From contig DASPTQ010000183.1 in the NCBI GenBank assembly GCA_035623335.1, forward strand, positions 26,386-90,385: 64,000 bases of DNA. The letters are read 5' to 3'. Position 1 is the stretch's first letter; every line of letters begins with the position of its first letter. This DNA comes from JAFAGX01 sp035623335. Lineage in GTDB: Bacteria; Acidobacteriota; Terriglobia; Terriglobales; Acidobacteriaceae. The notes beneath the pieces were generated by a model. It was given only the letters and a program-made list of their open reading frames with translations, was not told the DNA's origin and did no database searches. Below are positions 16,556 to 25,709 of the stretch, one piece after another. The translations under genes and the position numbers were made by a program.

Positions 16556-16958
16556 ATGGACGCACCTGCAATTCGCAAGTATTGCCTTTCCTTCCCTGAC
16601 GCAATCGAAAACTTGCCATGGGAGGACGAGCTCTGTTTCAAGGTCGGAGGAAAAATCTTCACCATGCTAGGGCTCGATTCCCTGCCGCAGCGAATGTGTT
16701 TCCAGTGTACGCCCGAAAAGTTCGCGGAATTGTGTGAACTCGAAGACGTTCGTCCTGCCCTATGTCGGGCGCTACCCTTGGGTAATGCTGGATCGGCTGG
16801 ATGCCCTGCCGGATGGCGAATTGCGCGACTTGATCGAGCAGTCCTATCGCATGGTTCGAGAGAAAGCGAGAATCTCGGACCCGGGAGCCCGCAGGGGGAA
16901 GAAGCGAAAGAAACCGCCATCCGCGAAGGCGCACCCGCCCGCGAAGAGGAAAAGCTAG
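16556..16958 (+). pseudogene. MmcQ/YjbR-family protein, disrupted by a frameshift
   Basis: The first part (from ATG 16556) reads MDAPAIRKYCLSFPDAIENL and then FKVGGKIFTMLGLD and FQCTPEKFAELCELEDVRPA, typical of the small MmcQ/YjbR DNA-binding-fold family. At about 16760 the reading continues in another frame with YVGRYPWVMLDRLDALPDGEL, the family's second half, ending at 16958 in a Lys-rich tail. A two-base loss (or one-base gain) after CCTGCCC explains the break. Function of the family is unknown. Confidence 0.75.
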
Positions 16959-17119
16959 CCGCGGGAAGGTTGCCTCTTCCTCTCCCCTATACCCACCTGG
17001 CCGCACAGCGTGTTAGCGATGAAGTGTGCTCGCGGTTGACGACGAAGAGAAAACCAGAGCGCACACATTTGACTATGCGCAACCTACTAGGCTAGCCTCA
17101 GAGTCCATCCGGATTTTCG

Positions 17120-18877
17120 ATGCGTACCACCCGCAATCACCTGGTTCTCGTCGTTCTTGCGGTGCTTGCCCTCTGCGCTAGGGTGATCGCAGCCACGCAG
17201 CCGGTGCATGCCGCTCACGTCATGGTGGTCAGCGTGCACGAATTGGGGTCGCGAGCGGGAGCGGAAATCATACGAGCCGGTGGGAACGCGGTGGACGCGG
17301 CGGTCGCGACCGGGTTTGCGCTTGCGGTGGTGCATCCCGCCGCCGGAAATCTAGGCGGAGGGGGATTTATGCTGATCCGGCTGGCGGACGGCGAGACCCA
17401 CTTTGTTGATTTCAGGGAAAAAGCTCCCGCCGCGGCCACGCCGGATATGTACCTGGATGCGCGGGGAAATGTGATCGAAGGCGCCAGCGAGTTCGGCTAC
17501 AAGGCGATTGCCGTACCCGGCTCGGTCGCCGGTCTGGTGTATGCGGAAAAGCATTTTGGCAAGCTGCGGCTCGCCCAAGTGATGGCTCCCGCGATCAAGC
17601 TGGCGCAGGACGGTTATGCGCTAAGCTGGGAAGAAGCGCGAGACTTCGAGAAGGATAAACATTTGGGGGAAATGGCGGAATCGCGCCGCATTTTTCAACG
17701 CGACGGAAATTACTACAAGCCGGGAGAAATTTTTCAGCAACCGGAGCTGGCGCGCACCCTGGAGCGCATCGCCAGCGATCCCGACGACTTTTACCATGGG
17801 GCCATGGCGCGAGAGCTGGCCGCCTCGATCCAGAAAGGTGGCGGCCTCCTCACCGCCAACGATTTGGCCGGTTACGAAGTAAAGGAGCGGGCGCCGGTTC
17901 AGGGCAGCTACCGGGGTTATGAGATCCTCAGTGCGCCTCCGCCGTCCTCGGGGGGAACCGCCCTGATCGAAATTCTCAACATCCTCGAGGGCTATGATCT
18001 GGCGAAGACGGGGAGCCGGTCGGCCGAATCCGTTCACCTGATTGCAGAAGCCTTCCGGCGGGCCTTTTATGACCGCGCGGAATTCTTGGGCGACCCGGAC
18101 TTTTCCCGGATTCCGGTGGCCCAGCTGATCGATAAGCGGTACGGGGCGGCCTGGCGGGAGTCGATTGACCCCGCCCATGCGACGGGGAGCAAGGAGTTGA
18201 AGCGTCCCTCGATTTTCGGTGCCCTGGAACAATATGCTGCCGAACACCCGCAACCTACGGCCCGGCCGGAGTCGCCCCACACTACGCACTATTCGGTGGT
18301 CGACGCCGAGGGCAACGCCGTGGCGGTCACCACGACCTTGAATGACTGGTTTGGATCGCGGGTCACCGCGCCCGGACTGGGATTTCTGTTGAATGACGAG
18401 ATGGACGATTTCACCGTCAAGCCAGGCGTAGGCAATGGTGATGATTTGATCCAAGCTCCGGCCAATGCCATCGGAGGGGGAAAACGGCCTCTTTCTTCCA
18501 TGGCTCCGACGATCGTTCTTCATAATGGCGAGCCGTTTCTGGTGCTGGGCTCTCCCGGCAGCTCGCGGATCATTACGACTGTAGCCAACGTGCTGGTTGG
18601 CGTGGTCGATTACGGTATGAACATTCAGGAAGCGGTCAATGCACCGCGATTTCATCATCAGTGGCTCCCCGACATTTTGAGCGTCGAGAAGTGGTTTTCT
18701 CCCGACAGCGTGCACCTACTCGAGCAGATGGGGTACAAGGTCACCGTCGGGGTCGGTCATGGGGAGGATTGGCGTCCTTACTGGAGTGACGCCGAATGCA
18801 TCGCCATCGATCCTGGGTCGGGCGAACGCTTGGGCGCCAGTGACGGCAGGAACAGCGGAAAGGCAGTCGGATACTGA
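17120..18877 (+). CDS. ggt: Gamma-glutamyltransferase (gamma-glutamyltranspeptidase)
   Basis: 585 residues with a signal peptide (LVLVVLAVLALCARVIA), so periplasmic. It hydrolyses or transfers the gamma-glutamyl group of glutathione and related compounds. The precursor self-cleaves before the nucleophilic threonine; this is the first Thr of TTHYSVVD, near residue 388. Substrate-loop segments GGGGFMLIRL and PPPSSGGTALIEILNIL are intact, and RPLSSMAPTIV is in the small subunit. The next gene follows directly after the stop codon. Confidence 0.93.
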   Translation: MRTTRNHLVLVVLAVLALCARVIAATQPVHAAHVMVVSVHELGSRAGAEIIRAGGNAVDAAVATGFALAVVHPAAGNLGGGGFMLIRLADGETHFVDFREKAPAAATPDMYLDARGNVIEGASEFGYKAIAVPGSVAGLVYAEKHFGKLRLAQVMAPAIKLAQDGYALSWEEARDFEKDKHLGEMAESRRIFQRDGNYYKPGEIFQQPELARTLERIASDPDDFYHGAMARELAASIQKGGGLLTANDLAGYEVKERAPVQGSYRGYEILSAPPPSSGGTALIEILNILEGYDLAKTGSRSAESVHLIAEAFRRAFYDRAEFLGDPDFSRIPVAQLIDKRYGAAWRESIDPAHATGSKELKRPSIFGALEQYAAEHPQPTARPESPHTTHYSVVDAEGNAVAVTTTLNDWFGSRVTAPGLGFLLNDEMDDFTVKPGVGNGDDLIQAPANAIGGGKRPLSSMAPTIVLHNGEPFLVLGSPGSSRIITTVANVLVGVVDYGMNIQEAVNAPRFHHQWLPDILSVEKWFSPDSVHLLEQMGYKVTVGVGHGEDWRPYWSDAECIAIDPGSGERLGASDGRNSGKAVGY

Positions 18878-19699
18878 ATGTTGAAAGCCATCTCCACCTA
18901 TGTCTACGTCAAAGAGCGGCTGCACCCTGGTCTGCTCGACGGTTTACTGCGCGGCGGCGCCCAGGCTTTTGAAATTTTCGCGGCGCGCCAGCATTTGGAC
19001 TACGCCAACCGCAAGCAGCATGTGCGTGAAATCGCCGACTGGTTTCGCACCAGCGGTGCTACCCTGCACTCGCTTCACGCCCCGCTGTATGGTGACTACG
19101 AGTGGGGGCGGACGGGGGCGCCTCCGGTGAACGTAACCTCAACGGATCGTGCGCATCGCGTCGAAGCCATGGACGAGATCAAACGTGCGCTCGAACTGGC
19201 GGAGCAAATTCCCTTCCGCTTCCTCATCCTGCACTTGGGAGTCGTTAACGAGTCGTTCGATGAGCGCAAGTTCGAGGCGGCGATGACCTCGGTCGAGCAC
19301 CTGCGCGCCTTTGCCAAACCCTTGGGAGTGCAGATTCTGCTCGAGAACATTCCCAATGAACTGTCGACCCCGGAAAAGCTGGTCGAATTCATTCACGCCA
19401 TGCGTTTCGAGGATGTGGGAGTGTGTTTTGATTTCGGGCATGCTCACCTAATGAGTGGCGTCGCGCCGGCGTTCGCGATCGTGAAAAGCTACATACGATC
19501 CACCCATGTCCACGACAACGACAAAGATCGCGATTCGCACCTTTGGCCGGGCAGCGGCTCGATCGACTGGAAGGAAGCCATCGGACTGATTCAGTCGGCG
19601 CCGCACAAGCCGCCATTGCTGCTCGAGGTGGAGGAGAACGAGAAAATTAATCCGGCCGAGAGAATGGGCGAGATGTTCAAGAAGTTGGATCGGGCTTAG
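18878..19699 (+). CDS. Sugar phosphate isomerase/epimerase family TIM-barrel protein
   Basis: 273 residues, starting at the base after the ggt stop, so co-transcribed. It has the xylose-isomerase-like (AP endonuclease 2) barrel: LHSLHAPLYGDYEW, FLILHLGVVNESFDE, ILLENIPNE, GVCFDFGHAHLMSG and STHVHDNDKDRDSHLWPGSGSIDW. The metal ligands expected in this family (His, Glu, Asp, His) fall in these segments. The substrate is unknown. Confidence 0.75.
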   Translation: MLKAISTYVYVKERLHPGLLDGLLRGGAQAFEIFAARQHLDYANRKQHVREIADWFRTSGATLHSLHAPLYGDYEWGRTGAPPVNVTSTDRAHRVEAMDEIKRALELAEQIPFRFLILHLGVVNESFDERKFEAAMTSVEHLRAFAKPLGVQILLENIPNELSTPEKLVEFIHAMRFEDVGVCFDFGHAHLMSGVAPAFAIVKSYIRSTHVHDNDKDRDSHLWPGSGSIDWKEAIGLIQSAPHKPPLLLEVEENEKINPAERMGEMFKKLDRA

Positions 19700-19755
19700 G
19701 CAAGCCCCAGATCGAAGTGCATTCGACCTCGCCTTGTCGGTTTTGAACTTCGCAT

Positions 19756-21081
19756 ATGCCATCACCCGTAACCTCCATCGCTCATGTCGGCAACCATGTA
19801 GGTCAGAGCGTCACCATCCAAGGGTGGCTTTACAATCTGCGCGAGAGTGGCAAGCTCCTGTTTCCGATTTTCCGCGACGGAACCGGGATCATCCAGGGAG
19901 TGGTGGCCAAGAATGCGGTTTCTCCGGAGATCTTTGAATCCGTGCGGGGCCTCACCCAAGAATCGAGCGTGATCGTCGAAGGCAAGGTCCGAGCCGATCA
20001 ACGCGCTCCCGGGGGATACGAACTGGACGTTTCCCATGTGCAGGTGATCGCGCGCGTTCCCGAAAGCGATCCCTATCCGATTTCTCTGAAAGAACACGGT
20101 GTCGATTTCCTCATGGAACATCGCCACCTATGGGTGCGCAGCCCACGGCAAGCGGCCATCCTGCGGGTGCGCGCGGAAATCATCAAAGCTGCCCGCGACT
20201 TTTTTGATGAGCGGGGATTCACTCTGACCGATCCACCCATCCTTACTCCCGCCGCCTGCGAAGGAACCACCACCCTATTCCCCGTCGATTATTTTGACGA
20301 GCAAGCCTTTCTCACCCAGTCCGGTCAGCTGTACATCGAAGCGACGGCCATGGCTTTGGGCCGGGTGTATTCCTTCGGACCCACGTTTCGTGCAGAAAAA
20401 TCCAAGACTCGACGACACCTGACGGAATTTTGGATGATCGAGCCGGAGGTCGCCTACGCCACTTTGGAAGACATCATGGACTTGGCGGAGGGGCTGATCA
20501 GTTTCTTGGTGGCGCGATGTCTCGAGCGCCGACGTGCCGATCTCAAGACCATCGGTCGGGATGTTTCGAAGCTCGAGAAGGTCGTACCGCCCTTTCCCCG
20601 GATCAGCTACGACGAGGCCGTCAGGATTCTGCAGGAAGCCCACGCCAAAGGCGCTGTAGAAAATAACTTTGTCTGGGGTGGGGATCTTGGCTCTCCCGAT
20701 GAGACCTTTCTCTCCTCGCAGTTCGACCAGCCCGTTCTAGTGCATCGCTATCCCGCCAAGGTGAAGGCGTTCTACATGGAGCCGGACCCGCATCGTCCGG
20801 AGTTGGCGCTGTGCGTCGATGTACTGGCCCCCGAAGGATACGGCGAGATCATTGGCGGCTCCCAACGTATTGCCTCCTACGATCTTCTGCGGCAGCGTAT
20901 TCGCGAGCATGGTTTGCCGGAGGCAGCGTTTCAATGGTATCTGGACTTGCGGCGATACGGCAGCGTGCCGCATGCGGGTTTTGGCATGGGGATTGAGCGC
21001 GCCGTGGCCTGGATTTGCGGCTTGGAACACGTCCGCGAAACCATTCCGTTTCCGAGAATGCTGTACCGGCTTTACCCCTAA
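19756..21081 (+). CDS. asnS: Asparagine-tRNA ligase
   Basis: 441 residues. Charges tRNA-Asn with asparagine. The N-terminal OB-fold anticodon domain (VTIQGWLYNLRESGKLLFPIFRDG) is followed by the class II catalytic core: motif 2 in FGPTFRAEKSKTRRHLTEFWMIEPE and motif 3 in GFGMGIERAVAWICG. The ending ETIPFPRMLYRLYP is typical of AsnRS, which separates it from AspRS. Confidence 0.95.
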   Translation: MPSPVTSIAHVGNHVGQSVTIQGWLYNLRESGKLLFPIFRDGTGIIQGVVAKNAVSPEIFESVRGLTQESSVIVEGKVRADQRAPGGYELDVSHVQVIARVPESDPYPISLKEHGVDFLMEHRHLWVRSPRQAAILRVRAEIIKAARDFFDERGFTLTDPPILTPAACEGTTTLFPVDYFDEQAFLTQSGQLYIEATAMALGRVYSFGPTFRAEKSKTRRHLTEFWMIEPEVAYATLEDIMDLAEGLISFLVARCLERRRADLKTIGRDVSKLEKVVPPFPRISYDEAVRILQEAHAKGAVENNFVWGGDLGSPDETFLSSQFDQPVLVHRYPAKVKAFYMEPDPHRPELALCVDVLAPEGYGEIIGGSQRIASYDLLRQRIREHGLPEAAFQWYLDLRRYGSVPHAGFGMGIERAVAWICGLEHVRETIPFPRMLYRLYP

Positions 21082-21164
21082 AACCGCAGCGCAAGGAAGA
21101 GGGAGAAGCCGGTCGTCTCCAACCTGTAGTTCCGACGTTCGGTGTAGGTTATGCTGGCTGCTCG

Positions 21165-22109
21165 ATGACAACCACGATGCCATCGCTTTCAAGCATCACT
21201 CCCAGAAAGATACGCGTCATTGGGGTTCCCCTCGATCTCGGACAATCTCGACGAGGCGTCGATATGGGCCCTTCGGCGGTGCGCGTCGCCGGCCTCGAAG
21301 CCCGCCTGGAAGTGCTGGGACACATCGTCGAAGACGGCGGCAACGTGCCGGTGGCCATCCCCGAGCAAAAGAAGGAAGGCCAGGCTAACGCCAAATACCT
21401 GAAGGAAATCACCGCCACCTGCACCAAGCATGCCGAGCTGGTTCTAAAAACCATCGAGTCCGGGCAAGTGCCACTGGCCTTGGGCGGCGATCACTCCATG
21501 GCCGCCGGCACGGTGTCTGGGGTGGCGGAGTACTATCGACGGCAACAGGAGAAAATCGGCCTTCTTTGGGTGGACGCGCACACCGATCTCAACACCCCGG
21601 AGAGTTCTCCCAGCGGCAACGTGCATGGTATGCCGCTGGCGGCGATCCTGGGGCTCGGGCCGGCGGAATTGGGCAATATCTTTGCTTTCTCGCCCAAAGT
21701 GGAACCGGAAAATTGCGTGCTGGTGGGAGTGCGCGACATCGACGCCATTGAGAAACTCAACGTGCGTCGTGCCGGCATCGAGGTTTTCACCATGCGCGAC
21801 ATTGACGAACGCGGCATGCGCACGGTGATGGAAGAGGCCTTGCGAAGGGCCGGACGCGGCACGGTCGGTTACCATGTCTCGATCGACATGGACTGGGTGG
21901 ACCCCGAGGATGCCCCGGGAGTTGGGACCCCGGTACGCGGCGGTGCCACCTATCGCGAGGCCCACCTCGCCATGGAAATCATCGCCGATCACGGCCGCAT
22001 GCTGAGTCTCGAGATTGTCGAGGTGAATCCGGTCATCGACGAGCATAACCGTACGGCGGATTTGGCCGTGGAGCTGGCCCTCTCGGCCTTCGGGAAGAAG
22101 ATTCTGTGA
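21165..22109 (+). CDS. rocF: Arginase
   Basis: 314 residues from ATG 21165 (an ATG at 21177 is also possible). It cleaves arginine to ornithine and urea using two Mn ions. All metal-ligand motifs are present: GGDHSMAAG, WVDAHTDLNTPESSPSGNVHGMP and SIDMDWVDPEDAPG. The SxxGNxHGMP stretch favours arginase over agmatinase. It follows asnS by 83 nt and precedes a hydrolase by 25 nt. Confidence 0.92.
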   Translation: MTTTMPSLSSITPRKIRVIGVPLDLGQSRRGVDMGPSAVRVAGLEARLEVLGHIVEDGGNVPVAIPEQKKEGQANAKYLKEITATCTKHAELVLKTIESGQVPLALGGDHSMAAGTVSGVAEYYRRQQEKIGLLWVDAHTDLNTPESSPSGNVHGMPLAAILGLGPAELGNIFAFSPKVEPENCVLVGVRDIDAIEKLNVRRAGIEVFTMRDIDERGMRTVMEEALRRAGRGTVGYHVSIDMDWVDPEDAPGVGTPVRGGATYREAHLAMEIIADHGRMLSLEIVEVNPVIDEHNRTADLAVELALSAFGKKIL

Positions 22110-22134
22110 ACACCGATCGATGCTGGAGTGACCG

Positions 22135-22986
22135 ATGAGAGTCTGTTGCAGCAGCTTCTTGTTCGCCGCCTTGCTCTCGATCGCCTGCTTGGCCCAGACC
22201 CAGCCTGGCTCGCCTGAGGAGAAGGCGGCGGTGGTCTATGGACAAAGCATTCACTATATCGAAGCCGGCCAGGGTCGAGCGGTCATCCTGCTCCATGGCC
22301 TGGGGGCGGTCAAAGAGATGTGGATGGCCAATTTCGCGGCTCTCGCCGTCGGCCATCATGTCTATGCTCTCGACCAGCTTGGCTTTGGTCATTCGGATAA
22401 GCCGCTGCTCGAATACAAGATCGCCACTTGGGTGGATTTTCTTTACGGTTTCATGCAGTCGGAGAACATCCGCACGGCAACCCTGGTGGGGAACTCACTG
22501 GGAGGGTGGATTGCCCTGGAGTTCACGGCCCAGCACCCGGAACTGGTAGAGAAGTTGGTGCTGGTGGATGCGGCGGGCCTGGCCTGGGGGCCGGGAGGGC
22601 CGGTGGTCGATCTCAACCCGTCCTCGATGGCAGGCTGGCGGACTCTGCTCGAATCGCTTTTCTATGACAAGAAGATGGTGAGTGATCAAGTAGTGCTGCG
22701 GGTGTTCACCGACCACTTGCGCAATAACGACGGATATACCATCGAGCGCACGCTGGCGGGCTTCGCGCAAGCTCAATTTGAGGACGACAAGCTCAAGTCG
22801 ATCCACGCACCCACGCTGGTGGTGTGGGGGCGCGAGGATGAACTGCTTCCCGTGGCCCGGGGTGAAAAATTCCGCGATGGAATTCCCGGCGCTAAACTGG
22901 TCGTCCTTGAGCAATGCGGACATTTGCCCCAGCTGGAGAAAGCCGACGAGTTCAACCGGGCGGTGCTTGATTTTCTAGCCAAGTGA
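22135..22986 (+). CDS. Exported alpha/beta hydrolase
   Basis: 283 residues with a signal peptide (SSFLFAALLSIACLAQ). The catalytic triad is complete: nucleophile in GNSLGG, acid in VWGREDELLP and histidine in CGHLPQLEKADEF; the oxyanion motif is LLHGLG. Resembles meta-cleavage-type or general ester/C-C hydrolases, but export argues against the cytosolic degradation enzymes. Substrate unknown. It is the intact counterpart in style to the frameshifted hydrolase near 1.6 kb. Confidence 0.75.
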   Translation: MRVCCSSFLFAALLSIACLAQTQPGSPEEKAAVVYGQSIHYIEAGQGRAVILLHGLGAVKEMWMANFAALAVGHHVYALDQLGFGHSDKPLLEYKIATWVDFLYGFMQSENIRTATLVGNSLGGWIALEFTAQHPELVEKLVLVDAAGLAWGPGGPVVDLNPSSMAGWRTLLESLFYDKKMVSDQVVLRVFTDHLRNNDGYTIERTLAGFAQAQFEDDKLKSIHAPTLVVWGREDELLPVARGEKFRDGIPGAKLVVLEQCGHLPQLEKADEFNRAVLDFLAK

Positions 22987-22998
22987 GCGGTCTCGTCC

Positions 22999-23018
22999 TT
23001 CCCAGGGGCCCCTGGGAA
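22999..23018. repeat. Perfect 20-bp GC-rich palindrome
   Basis: TTCCCAGGGGCCCCTGGGAA equals its own reverse complement. It lies between the hydrolase stop and ddl. As RNA it could form a short hairpin after opening the central pairs, but there is no following U-run, so it is a poor intrinsic terminator; it may be a protein site. Confidence 0.4.
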
Positions 23019-23067
23019 TCAATCCTGCGATTGACGCTTCCCTTTCCTCCGTCCACACTGAAAAGCG

Positions 23068-24270
23068 ATGAAGAAGCTTCGGGTCGGCATTCTGTTTGGC
23101 GGACGCAGCGGGGAGCATGAGGTGTCGCTCCTATCGGCCGCTTCGGTGTTTAGCGCCATCGACAAGAACAAGTATGAAGTTGTTCCTATCGGCATCACCA
23201 AGGAAGGGCACTGGGTCACGGCTTCTGACGCCCAGCGGCTCTTGGCAGGCCAGGGGGTTCCCGCTGCCCCAACGCACCGCCGCGCGGGAGATCCGGAGGC
23301 GACCCCCGGGGCCGCCGTCTTGGCCAAAGGAGAGGCCGTCATCGTCCCACCCGAGCCGCAATCCCATGGCGGTCCGCTCAACCCGCTGCAGACCGATGCG
23401 GCATCCCATGCCCTCTCTCGCCGGGCTGCCGACCGCGCCATCAACGTCGACATCATCTTTCCCGTTCTGCATGGCACCTTCGGCGAGGATGGAACCATTC
23501 AGGGGTTATTGGAGCTGGCCGATATGCCCTATGTCGGCGCTGGGGTATTGGGGTCGGCCGCGGGCATGGACAAGGACATCATGAAGGCGCTGTTCCGCGC
23601 CGCCGGTTTGCCGCTAGTGAAACATGTCACGATCTTGCGCGGCGACTGGGCGGCCCAGCCCAAAGAGGTTCGCCGGCGAATCGAACGCCAACTGAAATAT
23701 CCCGTCTTTGTGAAGCCGGCGAATTTGGGCTCCTCCGTCGGCATTTCGAAGGTGCACGATTCGAGCCAACTCGCTTCCGGTATTGAGGAAGCCGCAAAGT
23801 TCGATCGCAAAATCGTGATCGAACAGGGAGTGGGTGGAAAGAAGCAGAAGGCGCGCGAGCTTGAATGCTCCGTGCTGGGGAATGACCACCCCGAGGCTTC
23901 CCTGCCGGGGGAGATCGTGCCCAGCAAGGAATTCTACGACTATGAGGCGAAGTACCTCGATGAAGGCTCGGAGCTGGTTATCCCGGCCAGACTCACCCAG
24001 CGGGAAAGCAAGACAGTTCAGCAGCTTGCGATTCGTGCCTTCCAGGCCGTGGACTGCTCCGGCCTGGCGCGCGTCGACTTTCTGATGGAGCCCAAGACGC
24101 GCAGGATTTACGTGAATGAAATCAACACCATGCCGGGCTTCACGGCGATCAGCATGTATCCCAAGCTATGGGCCGCCTCTGGATTGTCCTATTCGCAACT
24201 GATCGAGCGGTTGATCGAGCTCGGGATGGAGCGCCACCAAGAGAAGAAGAAGAACCAGTACAGCCTTTAA
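23068..24270 (+). CDS. ddl: D-alanine-D-alanine ligase
   Basis: 400 residues, longer than E. coli DdlB because of an insert (about residues 60-125) like that in DdlA/VanA-size enzymes. It joins two D-Ala for peptidoglycan precursors using ATP. The N-terminal motif LFGGRSGEHEVSLLSA, VLHGTFGEDGTIQGLLEL and the ATP-grasp segments KPANLGSSVGISKV, SGLARVDFL and VNEINTMPGFT are all present. Confidence 0.93.
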   Translation: MKKLRVGILFGGRSGEHEVSLLSAASVFSAIDKNKYEVVPIGITKEGHWVTASDAQRLLAGQGVPAAPTHRRAGDPEATPGAAVLAKGEAVIVPPEPQSHGGPLNPLQTDAASHALSRRAADRAINVDIIFPVLHGTFGEDGTIQGLLELADMPYVGAGVLGSAAGMDKDIMKALFRAAGLPLVKHVTILRGDWAAQPKEVRRRIERQLKYPVFVKPANLGSSVGISKVHDSSQLASGIEEAAKFDRKIVIEQGVGGKKQKARELECSVLGNDHPEASLPGEIVPSKEFYDYEAKYLDEGSELVIPARLTQRESKTVQQLAIRAFQAVDCSGLARVDFLMEPKTRRIYVNEINTMPGFTAISMYPKLWAASGLSYSQLIERLIELGMERHQEKKKNQYSL

Positions 24271-24412
24271 GCGTCGGCGATGAACTCAAGCCGATAGAGG
24301 CCGTAACCGCCTTAGTGGCGATCGAGCTAAAGCCGGAGGCGTCGAGCGCGGCTCAACCCGCGGCAGCCTAAGGCAGCCATTGCTGAACAGCCTGAGCTAG
24401 CCAAGGCCGATA

Positions 24413-24418
24413 TATAAT
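24413..24418 (+). promoter_or_regulatory. -10 element 8 nt before a start codon
   Basis: Consensus TATAAT ends 8 nt before the ATG at 24427, so transcription would begin at or next to the start codon. There is no Shine-Dalgarno. This suggests a leaderless mRNA for the TPR protein. Confidence 0.5.
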
Positions 24419-24426
24419 CGCCCCCG

Positions 24427-25350
24427 ATGAAAGCCAGTTCCGCCATCGTTCGGCAGTTGTTCCTGTTTCTCGCTTCTTCGGCAGCATCGTTTACGCAAAC
24501 TCCTGGCCAGCAGCAAGCACCCGAGTTCATTCGACAGGGTCAGCAGTTGATCCGCGAGGGAAAGCCGCAACAGGCGCTCGAGCGATATCAAGAGGTGCTA
24601 CGGACATCGCCGGATTCGGTTCCCGCCAACATCGCGGCCGGAAGCGTGCTCGACCTGATGTTACAAGGTGAGGAGGCGCGGAAATATTTCGCGAAGGCCG
24701 TCGCGGTGGCAGACACCCCGGAGCACAGAGCCGCAGCGCGGAGAGCGATGGCGATGTCGTATGCCTTCGAAGCAAATTGCAGCCAAGCGGCCGCCTATGA
24801 GCAACAGGTCTTCGACTTCTACGGCACCGTGAACAACTTCTTTCAGCAAGGAGAGATTGCCGACGAGGCGGCTCGCGTTTGCCTCGATTCCGGAGACTTC
24901 GATGCCGCCGCGAAATGGTACAAACTTGGGCACGAAACTGGCTTGAAGGAACCGGACATCAAGCCCGACCGCCAAGACCTGTGGAACTTCCGCTGGGAGC
25001 ATGCCCAAGCCCGTATCGCGGCCCGGCGAAGCGACCCCGTCGAAGCCCAGAAGCACATGGCTGCGGCCAAGGCCATCCTCGACAAGGGCACTAACCCCGA
25101 GCAGGCACGGTTCTTTCCCTATCTGCAAGCCTACGTCGCCTTCTATGCGGGAGACTACAAAACGGCTCTCGAGCAACTGCACCAGTCGGACCAGAACGAC
25201 GCCCTCATCCAGTGCATGCTCGGTGAAACCTATGAAAAATTAGGCGATCAGGAGAAGGCGCTCGAGTACTATCGCAAAGCGTCCACCGCCAGTTCGCACA
25301 ATCCCCCTGCCGCCTACGCCGTCCCGTTTGCCAAGAAGAAACTGGCGTAG
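24427..25350 (+). CDS. Exported tetratricopeptide-repeat protein
   Basis: 307 residues with a signal peptide ending near SFTQ. Repeats of the TPR type run through it: EFIRQGQQLIREGKPQQALERYQEVLRTSPDS at the start, and a late repeat CMLGETYEKLGDQEKALEYYRKAS. It is probably a periplasmic protein-protein scaffold. No catalytic motif. Expressed from the near-zero-leader promoter just upstream. Confidence 0.75.
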   Translation: MKASSAIVRQLFLFLASSAASFTQTPGQQQAPEFIRQGQQLIREGKPQQALERYQEVLRTSPDSVPANIAAGSVLDLMLQGEEARKYFAKAVAVADTPEHRAAARRAMAMSYAFEANCSQAAAYEQQVFDFYGTVNNFFQQGEIADEAARVCLDSGDFDAAAKWYKLGHETGLKEPDIKPDRQDLWNFRWEHAQARIAARRSDPVEAQKHMAAAKAILDKGTNPEQARFFPYLQAYVAFYAGDYKTALEQLHQSDQNDALIQCMLGETYEKLGDQEKALEYYRKASTASSHNPPAAYAVPFAKKKLA

Positions 25351-25412
25351 CCGGCCCTGATAATCAGCGACCCGCTCGCTGTTTTCCCGGCCGGGCTCGA
25401 TTGCAAATCTGC

Positions 25413-25442
25413 TTGACGCAGCTTCGCTTGCCTGTGTAGGAT
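25413..25442 (+). promoter_or_regulatory. Promoter of the SAM-riboswitch/thrC transcript
   Basis: TTGACG (25413-25418) and TAGGAT (25437-25442) are separated by 18 nt. A start site near 25449 would place the aptamer about 30 nt into the transcript. Confidence 0.55.
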
Positions 25443-25478
25443 GGCGGGGTAACGGTCGCTCCTCCGGAGCAGACCGGG

Positions 25479-25590
25479 ATTTCATGTAGAGTGGCTGAGG
25501 GACGAGCCCTGTGACGCCACGGCAACCGGATCAGAGCCAATTCTGACCGTCAGGTGCCAACTCTCTCCTGGAAACAGGGAACATGAGATT
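25479..25590 (+). ncRNA. SAM-I (S-box) riboswitch aptamer
   Basis: The conserved S-box segments appear in order: GAGTGG followed by GAGGGAC, GCCACGGCAACC, a P3 hairpin (TCAGA with TCTGA, 25531-25546), AGGTGCCAACTC, and GGAAACAGGGAACATGAG. The closing P1 helix pairs TTTCATGT with ACATGAGA. SAM-I aptamers usually shut off genes of methionine and SAM supply when SAM is high. Here it precedes threonine synthase, with a terminator hairpin just downstream. Confidence 0.88.
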
Positions 25591-25617
25591 CGGATGCGAT
25601 CAGTTTTTGCCTCCGCA

Positions 25618-25658
25618 GCCTCTTTTCCTATTCCCGGAAAAAGAGGCCTTCGCATTTT
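25618..25658 (+). terminator. Intrinsic terminator, expression platform of the SAM riboswitch
   Basis: GCCTCTTTTCC pairs with GGAAAAAGAGGC (one bulged A) around a short loop, 25618-25647, followed by a broken T-rich tail (CTTCGCATTTT). Its place between aptamer and thrC fits control by early termination. Confidence 0.7.
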
Positions 25659-25709
25659 AGGACTCTTTTCCCTGGCTCGTCCTTAGCTACTCGGAAAGCG
25701 AGTGGCAGG

